DNA from: Epiperipatus broadwayi
Taxonomy: Eukaryota; Onychophora; Udeonychophora; Euonychophora; Peripatidae
Length of the DNA stretch: 64,000 bases
Direction of reading: 5' to 3'
Assembly (NCBI GenBank): GCA_028023455.1
Contig: JAQFVV010000063.1
Span: forward strand, 3,097,081-3,161,080
Both the position numbers and the translations under genes were made by a program. Below the pieces are notes generated by a model. The model was not told where the DNA came from. It worked only from the letters and a program-made list of their open reading frames with translations, and ran no database searches. Below, one piece after another: positions 1 to 10,431 of the stretch (position 1 is the first letter of the stretch; every line of letters begins with the position of its first letter).

Positions 1-359
1 AAATGTCTTCAAATCCAGTTTTTCAAACCAGATATATATTGTAACATTTATTTATATACATTGCAAATATATTGGCATTTGGTAAAAGCTAAAAAATAAA
101 AGTAAATTTAGATTTTTTTTTTGACTAATTTTTTTTTAAAAAAAAATAATGTACAATGAAAGTTAAATTATTCTTTCGTATTTTTTTAATGTAATTAGAA
201 ATAAAAGTAGAATTGGAGAGAACAAAAGAATTCCAAAAGTAAAAAAAAGATAAGAGAAAGTAAAAATATTTTGGCTAATTAAAGATGGCTGAAAAACTTG
301 ATAAGAAAAGAGAACTTTATAACATAAATTTTATAAAGAATCTATAAGATTATAAACAC
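1..359. other. AT-rich intergenic, nothing recognised
   Basis: Homopolymer-rich A/T sequence. I see no coding stretch, RNA gene or recognisable repeat in it. Confidence 0.5.
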
Positions 360-735
360 AAAACACCATGATAATAGCATGCGCAGAAGTCTGAAAACTG
401 GACCTCTAGTATAAAAAGGAGGGGTTCAGTTGGAGGAACGTCTTGGTTTGCCTGATATTCTTTTGGTTGGTTTTGGATTAAAGAATCCAGACCACTCTAC
501 AATGAAAAAGTTCTTCATATGAGAGTAGACCGGAGATTTAGCTGACATCGTTACCGATGGACACCAGAGAAGCTTACATGACTAGCCTATGGAACCAGCA
601 CCAAGATCAATTTATAATCAATGGCCGTGAGATCATTTTAACCCCGAAAAACTATGCATAGTTATCTACAACCATCGTGAGTTCACTAAAACTTACCAGT
701 AAGTTATGCTTCATTACTCCTGATTGTGACCAAAT
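360..735 (+). promoter_or_regulatory. TATA-bearing, less AT-rich segment (promoter or LTR candidate)
   Basis: This segment is clearly less AT-rich than its surroundings. It has CATGCGCAG near 380, a TATA box TATAAAAAGG at 410-419, an initiator-like TCAGT at 426-430 and a donor-like CCAGTAAGTT around 696-705. TATA to initiator is shorter than the usual 30 bp, so the start point is unsure. It could be the promoter and non-coding first exon of a plus-strand gene, or part of a retroelement LTR, where TATA and GCGCATGCGCA-type motifs are common. I found no TG...CA boundaries with a target duplication, so LTR identity is not shown. Confidence 0.3.
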
Positions 736-3204
736 TAAATGTTTTCAAACAATTTCTAAAAGTATGTTTAAACAATCCCGATAGAGACATTAATTTTCTT
801 GTACAAGAGACATTCATTTTTTAAGGAACTTTCTAGAAGAAATTTGGAAGTGAACAGTAATTGTAAAATTGTTTTTTATTAATTGATTCATGTCTGAATT
901 AAGTGTGTTCTCTCTAATTTATTTGATAAATAATTTATTTCAAATATTTTTTTAGTCTATTAGAATAAAAATATTTCTAATACCAATTTTCATTTGTGCA
1001 TTATTAATAATAGTTATTATTTTTTATTATTAAATTTATTATTAGTTTAATAAGATTTAAGACGTAATTTACCTTTGCCAATATGTTTCAATAAGCCCAG
1101 GAATAATAATCTAAAAAAATAATTCTCATTACAGTATGATGTAATACTGATTAGTTTAAAAGTATTTTTCTTTTTTTATTCGTGAGACGTTATTTGACTA
1201 TTTCAGCGGACTCTTTAGAATAAAAGGTCCTGGCACCCATATTAAATAAATTAAAAGCTGATTTCATCAGTAGCATAATTCTCAACAATTAATAGGCTGA
1301 GTTTGATCAGGAAATATAGTTATGTTTTTAGAAATAGAAATACAACTTTATTTTTTTCAACATAACTTGATCAACTTGCGTGCAGTTTATATTAGCGTGT
1401 AGAGACCTAGCAAAGCGGAAAACGTTATAATATATATATATATATTAATTTTGAATAGTTTGTCATAAATAATATTACTCTTTTGCATGCTTATTAATAG
1501 AAATTACAGAATAACTAAAATTATTTTTTAAAAAAGCTTACATATCTGATTTTATTAAAATAAAAAAAATATTTTTGTTTCCTAAGCTATAAGTTTAAGC
1601 ATTTAAAAAGCATCTTTTTAATAATAAATCTAAAATATATTTCATTTTTAAAATTCTGTTATGCTTCAAATTACTATAATTATCTCTTAAATTAAAAAAA
1701 AAAGCTGTTATATATTTTCTATCTGACCAATCTGGTCATCCATTTTGTTTTAAGTTATATAGTTTCACAGGACTACAAGTATTTGTTTATTTTTTATTTT
1801 ATTACATCAACTTAATAATATAAAATATTATGTATTTGTTTTTATTGTGCTTTAATTATAATATGTACATTTAATCCTAATCCTAACCCTAAAGTACATT
1901 TTAATAAAATAAAAAGTATATAAACATTGTAGGCCTATGAAACTGTATAACTGAAAACAAATTGGCTGACAAGTTTGGTTGGACAAAAAATACATAAGTG
2001 CCAAAAATAATTTAAAGAAATAAAAATATTATTTTGTTCTACTAACTTAATGTAAACAATTTCTGCCATAACTCAAAAGTTGTATTTGAACTTTACAGCT
2101 TTTTTATCATAAAATATTCCTATTTAGAAATATAAAATTATGGGAAAACATTATTACAAACAAACATTCACTAATTGCTATATCAAAAACTGCATTTTTG
2201 CATCAATGGTAGAATAGTTAATTATATACTGTTTAAATATATTTTATATCAGTATATAAATATAATAATGATTAAATATTAATAGCATTATTTTAATGGA
2301 AATTTGACTCCTATTCCTTACAAGCTCAATCTTCATGAGATTTTTCTGAAACCAATAAAATAAGAATTTCTTAATTAAAAATAATAATAATAATTAAAAA
2401 AATAAATATATTTCAGTTGGATAGCCATAAAAACTTTTGAGTTTGAAACAATTTACGCAAAATATCAATAATTATTGATAATAAGAAATCATTTAACAAT
2501 TTCTGAATTATTTTTTTTTATCTTTTTAAAAAGCTTACATTAAAAAAAAGAACATATACTGATAATATTAAAAAATATTTTATTTGAAAGTTAAAAACTA
2601 AACTGCAGTTTCTCATCTTATGTAAATCCAAAGTACATTGTTTAAAACAGACACAAAAAAAAAAACTTCTAAACTTGTGCATATTTATAAATGTTAATTC
2701 CATTTTTGTTTCTGTCTTGATATTATATTATTCATTGTTTGGTTCTTCTTTTAAATGTTGCAGAAAACATTGTTTTATCATCATCATCATCATTATCATT
2801 GTCATCAGCATGACTGTCATTATTATTTGATATGTAGGGATGTGACATATCCATTATATATGTTGAAAGTATATATACATAAATGTGTATATATGTAATA
2901 ATAATTAATATAGTGATTTATATATATGTGTAAAATTGTGGAAGGGGCTACTCTTTACACATGTACTAGAAAATGGACATGCATTCATCCATCAATAATT
3001 GTTTCAAAATCATAGATGTTTCAAAACCATAGATGGTCAGCCAAGGTTAGAGCTTATTCTTTAAATAAACCAACAGTTATTGATTGGGCCTAAATTAGAG
3101 TTTGCACTTCTCATGAGCCTGATTTTTAAATCTGCATATTACTTGTAAAAGTCCTAACAATCTTGTAAAAATAGTGATTGAATTTATTAATTTCTGGATG
3201 GCCA
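736..3204. other. AT-rich intergenic with microsatellites
   Basis: No gene found. It contains a (TA)n run near 1429-1445, three CCTAA-type hexamers at 1875-1892 and a (TCA)n-rich stretch near 2778-2830 that resembles the 3' tail of an RTE LINE but has no recognisable coding sequence next to it. Confidence 0.4.
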
Positions 3205-3275
3205 TGCTTTTATTTCAAGTTAGATATAAAAACCCAATTGTAGTAGAAAAAAACAATTATTTTTTTGGCTTTTTA
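3205..3275. repeat. Partial copy of the 26.9-kb inverted-repeat element
   Basis: The stretch running from TTTATTTCAAGTTAG through AAAACCCAATTG and an A/T run matches the right arm of the inverted repeat at 26868-27102 (TTTATTTCAAATTAA ... AACCCCAATTG). Only one arm is present. It abuts the left end of the TIR element that follows. Confidence 0.45.
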
Positions 3276-3280
3276 ACATA

Positions 3281-4150
3281 CAAGGGAGCACACAAAAATA
3301 ACTGGACTTATTCTCTGGTATGCATGTCTATTGTGCTACAGGCTTCTGCTGCTAGATACCTCTTGTGTGAACATTTCTGCATCAATCTGCCAAATAATAA
3401 CATTGCATAAAATTATAAGGCCACATAAGACCTTTTCTTGTAAAGTGCATTTTACATATTTGTTGATTTTTTGTAATGGCTGAAAAATTAGAACAATGTG
3501 AAATTCCATTTTCTTTTAGGAAAAATGGTAGGGAAAACAATTGCAATTTCTTGAAACAGCTTACAAGCAAGTTGCTTTAAGAAAAACACAGGTCAATGAT
3601 TAGTTTAATGGAAGTTTCAAATTCATCACAACACAAAAAATTGTGATGTCATGATAATGCTGGTTTTTTAAGATGCAAATGGTATTGTTCAGTTTGAATT
3701 CATTTATAACAATCACGTGTTCTGAAACTTTTTTATGAGGCAGTAAAATGTAAACATCTTGTTTTTGGGCAAAGTGAGGAGTGCATGCTTAACCACAACA
3801 AGATACTAACACAAAAAGTGTAGAGGGTAAAACAAATATTAATTAAATTCAGCAATGCCTCAACTTACCCATTAGTGATACTCCCTTCATCCTGATTCAT
3901 GCAACTTCTTTTTATTCTCTTGAATAAAAAAATGTCTCAATTTTTTTGTGGAGTTAGAAGTGGCGAAAAAAAATGACAAAGGCATCACTTTGTAAGAGTT
4001 TCCAGACTATTTCAAAAAGTGAAAAAACACATTTAGCTCAGCGCATTGCGTTAAATAGACTATACTTTGAAAGTGATTCAATTTGCAATACCTAAAAATA
4101 AATACATAATTTTTAATTATAAAATTCTGGTTATTTTAGTGTCTCCCTTG
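3281..4150. mobile_element. Non-autonomous DNA transposon with ~24-bp terminal inverted repeats
   Basis: The left end (CAAGGGAGCACACAAAAATA, continuing AACTGG) is repeated inverted at the right end, 4127-4150, where the complement reads CAAGGGAGACACTAAAATAA then CCAG: one indel and a few substitutions over 24-25 bp. Both ends are flanked by TA (3279-3280, 4151-4152), as expected of a Tc1/mariner-type TA duplication. The ~870-bp interior has no open frame of useful length and no DD(E/D) motif that I could read. It is either a dead element or a deletion derivative mobilised in trans. The superfamily rests only on the TA duplication and TIR size. Confidence 0.55.
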
Positions 4151-4152
4151 TA

Positions 4153-5010
4153 TAGTAAATAAAAACATTTATTATAAAAAAATTATATATGTATTATTTT
4201 TAATTTATTAGTATTCAGATATTTTTTGTAATTAGTTTCTTCTCAAAACAAAGAATAAAAATATTATTATAGAGTGTGTAACATTTAAAAAGAAATTTAT
4301 GGCACATTAAAAATTGATTCCAATATTATTTTGTTTATGAAAGAAGCATTTAAAAATATAATTTTTACTATCAAATAAATGTAAATCCATTTTAAAAGAA
4401 GGAACGTTCACAATAAATAGAAAGTAAGATTTGTTTTTAGTTTAATTGATTGCTAATATTTAGTAGTGTAAACTTTTTTTAAAAAAATAGAAAAAAGCAT
4501 TTAAAAAATATATCACATTCTTGTGCTGTCATTGAAAATTTACTGAACTGATATCAACATGTTTGAAATTAAGTCTGTCACCACCTCAACAGTAAACAAA
4601 CCAAGAGGACAACCTGAAGTATTTTACTGTCATATTACATTATCATCAATTTTTAAGATATGAACAAAATTTTAAAAAAAATCATTTGGTAGAAGTCTAT
4701 TAAAATTCAACTACAAAATTTATCCCAAATAAACAGATTTTTAAGTTAAATAAAAGCATTTAAGACTAAAGATATCTTTAGAATATATCAGGACAAACTC
4801 CAGTGTTCTTCATTTAATAATCTCAGTTGTCAAAAACTACTCTGAGAATTTGGATATGATATTACCATCTAATATTCGTGGATAACTCGAGTTAACAGAT
4901 GGTGGCTCTGCAGAAGAGTAATAAGTGATATCTGATGTAATGAATTAATTGTTTCCAGAAGCTCATTGATTATATTGTCTGATAATCATAATTTACATTG
5001 AAATACATGT
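4153..5010. other. AT-rich intergenic, nothing recognised
   Basis: No coding stretch or repeat with a second copy was found here. Confidence 0.4.
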
Positions 5011-5011
5011 A

Positions 5012-5114
5012 TTCAAGTGTTGGTGGCCAAGTGGTCAGCACAGCTGCCTTACAAGCAGTTGTCCTGGATATGCAGGTTCGCTTTTCCGGCCGATGCTTTG
5101 ACACATGAAAAAAA
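5012..5114 (+). mobile_element. tRNA-derived SINE (family E), copy 1
   Basis: It begins GTGTTGGTGGCCAAGTGGTC, a good RNA polymerase III A box, then AGCACAGCTGCC, a B-box-like GCAGGTTCGC, the family tail CCGGCCGATGCTTTGACA and a short poly-A. It shares the order 'GTTAGCCGAGAGGTCA ... CTTGCAAGCAAG ... GGGTTCGC ... CGATGCTATGACATATG-An' with copies at 11.3, 15.6, 33.9, 36.4, 41.5 and 48.6 kb. It lacks the second CAAGTAGTTGG segment seen in longer copies. Confidence 0.75.
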
Positions 5115-5842
5115 TACATGTACATAGGGGTGATCAATTCTAGTCTCTTGACCTGGACCCATGTTATTATTTAAAACAACACTTTAAACAGATAAAGACA
5201 AAAACATAAATGTAAATCTATATAATTAATTGTGGTACATACTAGATTTTAATAAAAAAATAATATTCATATTTTTAAAAGCATAAAGTTAAAACATATT
5301 TTAAATATTCTAATAAAAGTTCGCACATTGTTGACTTCAGAACAGCCAGTTTCTATGCAAACCAGTTCTTTTCCTAAATTTATTGAACTACATTTTTCTA
5401 GCAATAGACTCCTTTTATATTAGCTAAAATGTTTATTTGTTTTACAATGTTCAGTATAAATTGTTCATTTTAGAATTTTTTTATCACTATCTGTATATTT
5501 TTAAATTCATTGTTTTTTTAAATGATGTAGATCAATGAAATAGCCATTCCATATTCAAAACATAAATCACCAACTATTTTACAGCTTTCTCTAGAAGAAT
5601 CAATCCTTTTTTTACTCCAATATTGATTTTTTTTCACTCTACTTTTTTCTGCTTCATTATTAATATTAATATTTGTATGCATACAAAAAAAATTAAGAAA
5701 AAATTTAATAAAAATTAAAAAATTGCAGAAAGAAAAACTCACAAAATGATAAAAATACCCGATACTTTGCTCAAAAATTATTTGAAAAATATTATGCACA
5801 CAACTACTATATTAACTAATAACATTCAACATAAGATGCCAG
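5115..5842. other. AT-rich intergenic
   Basis: No supported feature. The minus-strand open frame at 5518-5799 is low-complexity F/N/I/K and is treated as chance. Confidence 0.4.
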
Positions 5843-6350
5843 TATTTAGCTTTTCCATATTTAGAGCTTAGATTGCTGCTACTGCTACCATAATTCCACT
5901 TCATTTAAAATTATGCAAACATGAATAAGCTTTTATTGCTAAAATCATTGCTGTATATGCACTTAGAGAATACATTTTATTAAGAAACTACACAATATTT
6001 CATCAGTAGAGATTTAGCTATTTCACATTTAGAACTAAGATTTCCACTATTATTATTACAATTTTGCTTCAAAATTATTTCTTTTTTGACATCAATATTA
6101 ATCAATTTTCAAATTATAATTTTAAGGCTCATGACTATAATTATTTCATTACATGCATCTGGGAGAATGCTTTATAAAAAATATATAATATTTTTTTTAT
6201 TAGAGATTTAATAATTCTACATTATTATAATTTCACTTTAAAACTATTTGTCAACAACATTGATCAGTTTTCAAATTTTACATTTTTGGCTCAAGGTTAA
6301 ATTAATTAAAGTAGAAATATCTAGGAGAATACTTTTTTTTTATTGCTGGA
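5843..6350 (+). repeat. Decayed tandem repeat, about three units of 160-195 bp
   Basis: Three successive blocks beginning near 5843, 6005 and 6202 repeat the order: TTTAG..., 'CATATTTAGA', 'TTCCACT' or 'TTTCACT', 'AAAATTAT', then 'TTAGAGAATAC' or 'GGGAGAATGC' or 'AGGAGAATAC', followed by a T-rich end. Identity between units is modest. It could be an old satellite fragment or staggered duplications; no open frame spans it. Confidence 0.4.
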
Positions 6351-7447
6351 GATAGAAAAAGTGTGTTCACTTTATACACTTTTATTACATCAGATTCCAT
6401 ATTGCTCCTAATAACAAAAAAATCATTAGATTTAAGAATATTTCAAGCTTAATCTTCAATATGATTAAAAACAAGTAGTATTTTTTAAAAAGTAAGATTT
6501 TTATTATTAAAATTCAATTGTTTATTTGAAGTAATATTTTAATACTATAAAATTACTGTTATTAATTTTTATTGTTCAAAAATTTAAACTATATAGTTTA
6601 TTTTATTTTTGCTTTTGATAGTGTTTGTATGATTGAGTGGTGGTGTTCTTTTTCTATGCATTGTATTCGTGTAGATATAAGTTCCAGACTGCTACATTGG
6701 AACATAAAATGGCTTTGGTCTTCCTCTTCTCTATGGCATAGATAACATATAGCATCAACGCTATGATTATGTTGAATAAAAACTAAATTTACAATATATA
6801 GACTACTTTTTCTGCATAAATGTCCAGAATATTTATATGAATATTATCATATCTTTTATATTTTAATAAGCGTAATGTAGGCAGATATCTCATTTAATTT
6901 GATAAAAAAATCAAAGTATTTAGATTCAAATATCCAGTACTTGAATCTTCATAGAAGTTCTTTATTATCAATTCCAAACACTGGTGAGACTATTTCATCC
7001 ATGTTTGGGTATAATGTGGTATAAATTTTCCAATAAATGCATTGAAAATTCTTGTTTTAAGGATATAATCTATCATTGTTGTTCAATGTTTTATATAAGG
7101 GGAATAGATTATCCATTGATATTATGGTGATTATTATTTCAATGTGAGATAAATTTTTGTTTATGATTGGCAAGAGGTTAACTGTTGCCATATTTAAAAA
7201 TAATTAATGCATGATTAAAACTATAATAAAATAATTCAAGTGATGAAAATAAATTAAATTATTAAAAGATTTAAAAGTCATATAAATTAAGAATAATATA
7301 TATATATATTAAAAATATAAAACAGTTTATGCAAAAGAAATTAATCAAAAATAAGAATAAAAGTTTATTTTTATAAAATTATTAATAATGTATAAGGATA
7401 TATAGTTACTGGTGTCATTAAAAACTTTATATTATTTAAATTCCATA
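6351..7447. other. AT-rich intergenic, nothing recognised
   Basis: No supported feature apart from short TA runs. Confidence 0.4.
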
Positions 7448-7550
7448 TATATTTGAATATTGTAGCTCTGATGAAGAACTGCTGATCAGTTGAAATCATA
7501 AGCAAAAATCAAAGAATAAATTTTATTTCACTTGATTGCATTGTAAAGTA
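7448..7550 (+). repeat. Dispersed repeat D with CTGATGA-hairpin-GAAA motif, copy 1
   Basis: A ~100-bp segment (ATATATTTGAATATTGTAGC ... ATAAGCAAAAATC ... GATTGCATTGTAA) recurs on the minus strand at 42617-42720. At 7468-7474 it reads CTGATGA, followed by AACTG/CAGTT pairing (7477-7481 with 7487-7491) and GAAA (7492-7495). This is the inner layout of a hammerhead. I cannot draw a convincing stem I or stem III, and two unpaired bases precede stem II, so I call it hammerhead-like only. Confidence 0.45.
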
Positions 7551-9244
7551 CTTAATGAAGGTATAAATGGTATTATACATATAAATCAATTTATAAAAGA
7601 ACAAGAAGTGGAAAGAAATTATAATATGCCAGAGAAAAAATATAATTGCTAATGCTTGAGTTAAAAATTAAACTTAAATTAAATATATTTTAATTTCGTG
7701 GTTTTTTTTAACCAAAATATGTTATGAGGACAAGATGTAAATATTTTTGACATGTTGACAAAAGCTAATTAAGTTACTGCTATCTCCAATTATTAATCCT
7801 TAATCATGAATGGAGAAAGCTCGATTTAAAAAAAAAAAAGTGGTCTGCCCATACTAAAATCAGTTCAACATTCAAAATTAATCACCGAATGGCTTTCTAG
7901 TTTTTCTTATCTCGATAAAAATAAACAAACAAACCATTCAACAATTTGCTAAAATATTCATCATTTGTGGTGAGATAATGGGAGACTTTTGCTTTGTAGT
8001 AAATTATTTAATAATACTCCTTTAATATTATAGAATCAACTAATAGCAATTAAAATCATCGTAATGTTTGTATATACTACTTGTATTACCGAAATGTCAT
8101 TAGTTTTTTTAAAATTTTATTTATATGACATTAATCTCTATAAAGACTGTCCGATCTAACAGAGATAGTGACTTGCCACTTCCGTTATTCAAACGTCACG
8201 TGACTGTCCGAACAATTAGCTATAACATTATTTTTTTAAATCTGCATTTAAAAAAAAAAAGCTACATACTAACTTAGAATAATTATATTCTTGTTTTATT
8301 TTTTAAGATATCAGAAATGCCATGTTTGCAACTTTTCTCACTGTTTGTGTCAGGAATATTAATTGGAGTAATAAATCTTAGCGAATTATAACGTTTTAAA
8401 AGTAACAGCTCTACAAGAATTAAAACAATCGTCAATAGCTAGAAGGCCTTTAATTTGATGTATCTAGATTTAAGAGCTAGAGTATTTGTTTTATGGTGTA
8501 AACTTGATTGTTATGACACGGAATTGAAACAACATGCAGAAAAGATCCTTTAAATAGATAAGGTGAGAAAATGTCTACCACCAAGTGGACAGAGGACAAA
8601 CTGGATGTTTTTTTGCCAGCAGCTTTTGCATGAGTGTCTTCCCCCTAGGTTTTTGTAACTTGTTTTTAGAACTTCTCGTTAATCAAAACATAATATTGTC
8701 AGTTCCCTGTCCTGCCCACAGAGAAAAGAGCCATTTATAGTAATTGTTTATATTAACTTAAGAAATATTAAAAAAAAGAATTGCATTAAGAGGGAAAAAA
8801 ACTTTTTTTGTTGTTTGGAAAAGTTAAAGGAAAAAAATTAAAATTGTAAAGAAATTCTAGAAATAATATAAATTACAATAACAAGTCAATAATACTAATT
8901 TAGTAACTATAGTAACGATCAAATACAAACATATACGCTAGTATTCTAGCTGAAGGACCCCGCGATATAGACATTATCACATCCGTATGTCACGTCCATG
9001 ACTTGGAGTTTGAACCTGGGTTGACTGAACTTTAGAACTTTTTTCAGGTCACAAGCAGGCATAGGATTTTTTTCAGGCAACCAGCCCATAAATAAACCTC
9101 AATATCTAACTATTAATCAATAATAATAAAATACCACAGTGGTGAAGAGGATCTTACTCCTGCAACTGCTAAATTCTGTTTTATCTGTGTTTGGGGGAGA
9201 TTACTATAGATAAAATTAATTTTAAAAATATATATGAATTGTAA
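7551..9244. other. AT-rich intergenic with a short promoter-like patch
   Basis: No gene found. At 8155-8215 there is a patch of transcription-factor-like words (CACTTCCG, an ETS site; AACGTCACGTGAC, overlapping CRE and E-box) bounded by repeated TGTCCGA. It may be regulatory, but no adjacent coding exon was seen. Confidence 0.3.
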
Positions 9245-9590
9245 TTATATGTAGGACTATTTCAATTATCTAAAATTAATTGTTAAATGTCTTTTTAAAA
9301 AAATATAAAACTAGATGCATTCAATTATTAGTAATGGCACAAACGTTAGTATATAATAACATTTTGACTGTATTATTTTTTCTCTTTTCTTCAGATATCA
9401 ATGAGAGTACTAGCATGGAATTCGAATCTGAGATCTTTGGATTCAGAATACTGAATTCAAGATTATCAGTACTCATGAATCTTAAGATCCCAGATTCAAT
9501 TCCCATGCTAGTACAGTTACTGATCAGGCTAGCGACAACCCAAAGAAGACAGGAGAATTATACCATTTGAAATCTTATATAATTATCAAT
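9245..9590. repeat. Family C repeat, partial inverted copy
   Basis: It carries family C landmarks: 'GGACTATTTCAATTATCTAA', 'ATGTCTTTTTAAAA', 'ATTAGTAATGGCAC', the split inverted words CTAGCATGGAATTCGAATC and GATTCAATTCCCATGCTAG (9412-9515), and GATCAGGCTAGCGACA. The short ORFs across it on both strands are a consequence of the palindrome and are not genes. Confidence 0.5.
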
Positions 9591-10111
9591 GATATTTAGT
9601 GTTTTTCTAAAGGTTTGTGATGATGGTGTTTTAGTTGCATTTTTATATTGGACTACTTCTATTATCTAATATGAATATTGAATGTCTTTAGAAAAATTTA
9701 ACTTTATTTAAATATTCTAAATACATTCAACTATTAGTAATATCACTTCAAACAGGTTAGTATATGCACAACATTTTGAAAGATATTATTCTCCCCTCTT
9801 CTTCAGATGTTGCAGGTCTGACCAGTGACAGCATGAGATTCGAACCTGGACCCTTAGATTCTTGAGTATTGATGTATGTGTCAATGATTATATGTTCAGT
9901 TGGAAAAATACAAAAATACTGGATAGAGAAGAAAAATTTAAAGAAGCTGTTCACATGACAATGGCAAAAAATCCCATAAGCTAACATAGTGTGACAATAC
10001 ATAATGTATGAAAACTACTTATCAATTTTGCTCTTGGGGAAAAGTAGACAAATAAGGAGGAACCTCAGAGATAAGAATATGAAATTTCTACTGTCTGTTG
10101 CCTTTGGCAGA

Positions 10112-10190
10112 ATGTCTCAATTGGTTAGAGTGTTACCTTAAAATTAAATACTCAAAAATCTAAGGGTCCAGGTTCAAATCCTATGCTAGT
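10112..10190 (+). other. tRNA-like head of the family C repeat
   Basis: The D-arm-like TCTCAATTGGTTAGAGTG (A box) lies about 50 nt upstream of GGTTCAAATCC (B box), the spacing and words of a polymerase III type 2 promoter. There is no full cloverleaf with a good acceptor stem, so it is a SINE head rather than a tRNA gene. The left arm at about 9835-9870 carries the reversed B box (GATTCGAACC). Confidence 0.55.
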
Positions 10191-10216
10191 ACTGTCATTG
10201 GTCAGGCTAGCAATAC

Positions 10217-10262
10217 CTGAAGAAGAGGGGGGAACAATACCTCCTGAAATGTGCATATACTA
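10217..10262 (+). ncRNA. Hammerhead-like motif in family C (weak)
   Basis: CTGAAGA at 10217-10223 fits CUGANGA. It is followed by a G-rich/C-rich hairpin (GAGG 10225-10228 with CCUC 10240-10243), GAAA at 10246-10249, then AU-GUGC-AU-A, the same tiny stem III layout as the family B ribozymes. A matching stem I is lacking here. In the left-arm copy, CAACAU before the core pairs with AUGUUG just after the A-rich strand. It may be a degraded hammerhead or the broader CTGAAGA...GAAAC motif seen in many animal repeats. Confidence 0.3.
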
Positions 10263-10414
10263 ACTTGTTTGAAGTGCTATTACTAACAGTTGAATGTATT
10301 TGGAATATTTAAATAAACTTAAATTTTTCTATTCAATACTCATATTAGATAATGGAAAAAGTCCAATATAAATAAATGATATTTGCTTCACTTTTCTATA
10401 TTTATTGTAATATT

Positions 10415-10431
10415 TATAATCTCATTATAAA
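10415..10431 (+). repeat. Target-site duplication, left copy
   Basis: TATAATCTCATTATAAA is repeated exactly at 11027-11043 and brackets the palindromic element 10432-11026. A perfect 17-bp duplication is typical of target-primed retrotransposition rather than cut-and-paste transposition. Confidence 0.75.

Larger units (their letters stand above)
9647..10372. repeat. Family C inverted-repeat element (tRNA-headed)
   Basis: Two arms face each other: from 9647 (GGACTACTTCTATTATCTAA ... TATTCTCCCCTCTTCTTCAG ... GATTCGAACCTGGACCCTTA) and the complement ending near 10372 (TAAGGGTCCAGGTTCAAATC ... CTGAAGAAGAGGGG ... AGATAATGGAAAAAGTCC). About 200 bp of unrelated DNA lies between them. The right arm holds a tRNA-like head followed by a CTGAAGA-hairpin-GAAA motif. 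Partial relatives lie at 9245-9590, 11440-11600 and 25020-25150. Confidence 0.6.

Noticed and set aside
1875-1892. TCCTAATCCTAACCCTAA as an interstitial telomere
   Set aside because: Only three variant hexamers in AT-rich DNA; too short to separate from chance.
2778-2830. (TCA)n stretch as the tail of an RTE LINE
   Set aside because: No RTE coding sequence on either side; simple microsatellite is sufficient.
10112-10190. Functional tRNA gene
   Set aside because: A and B boxes are present but no acceptor stem or clean anticodon arm can be drawn; it is part of a repeated element.
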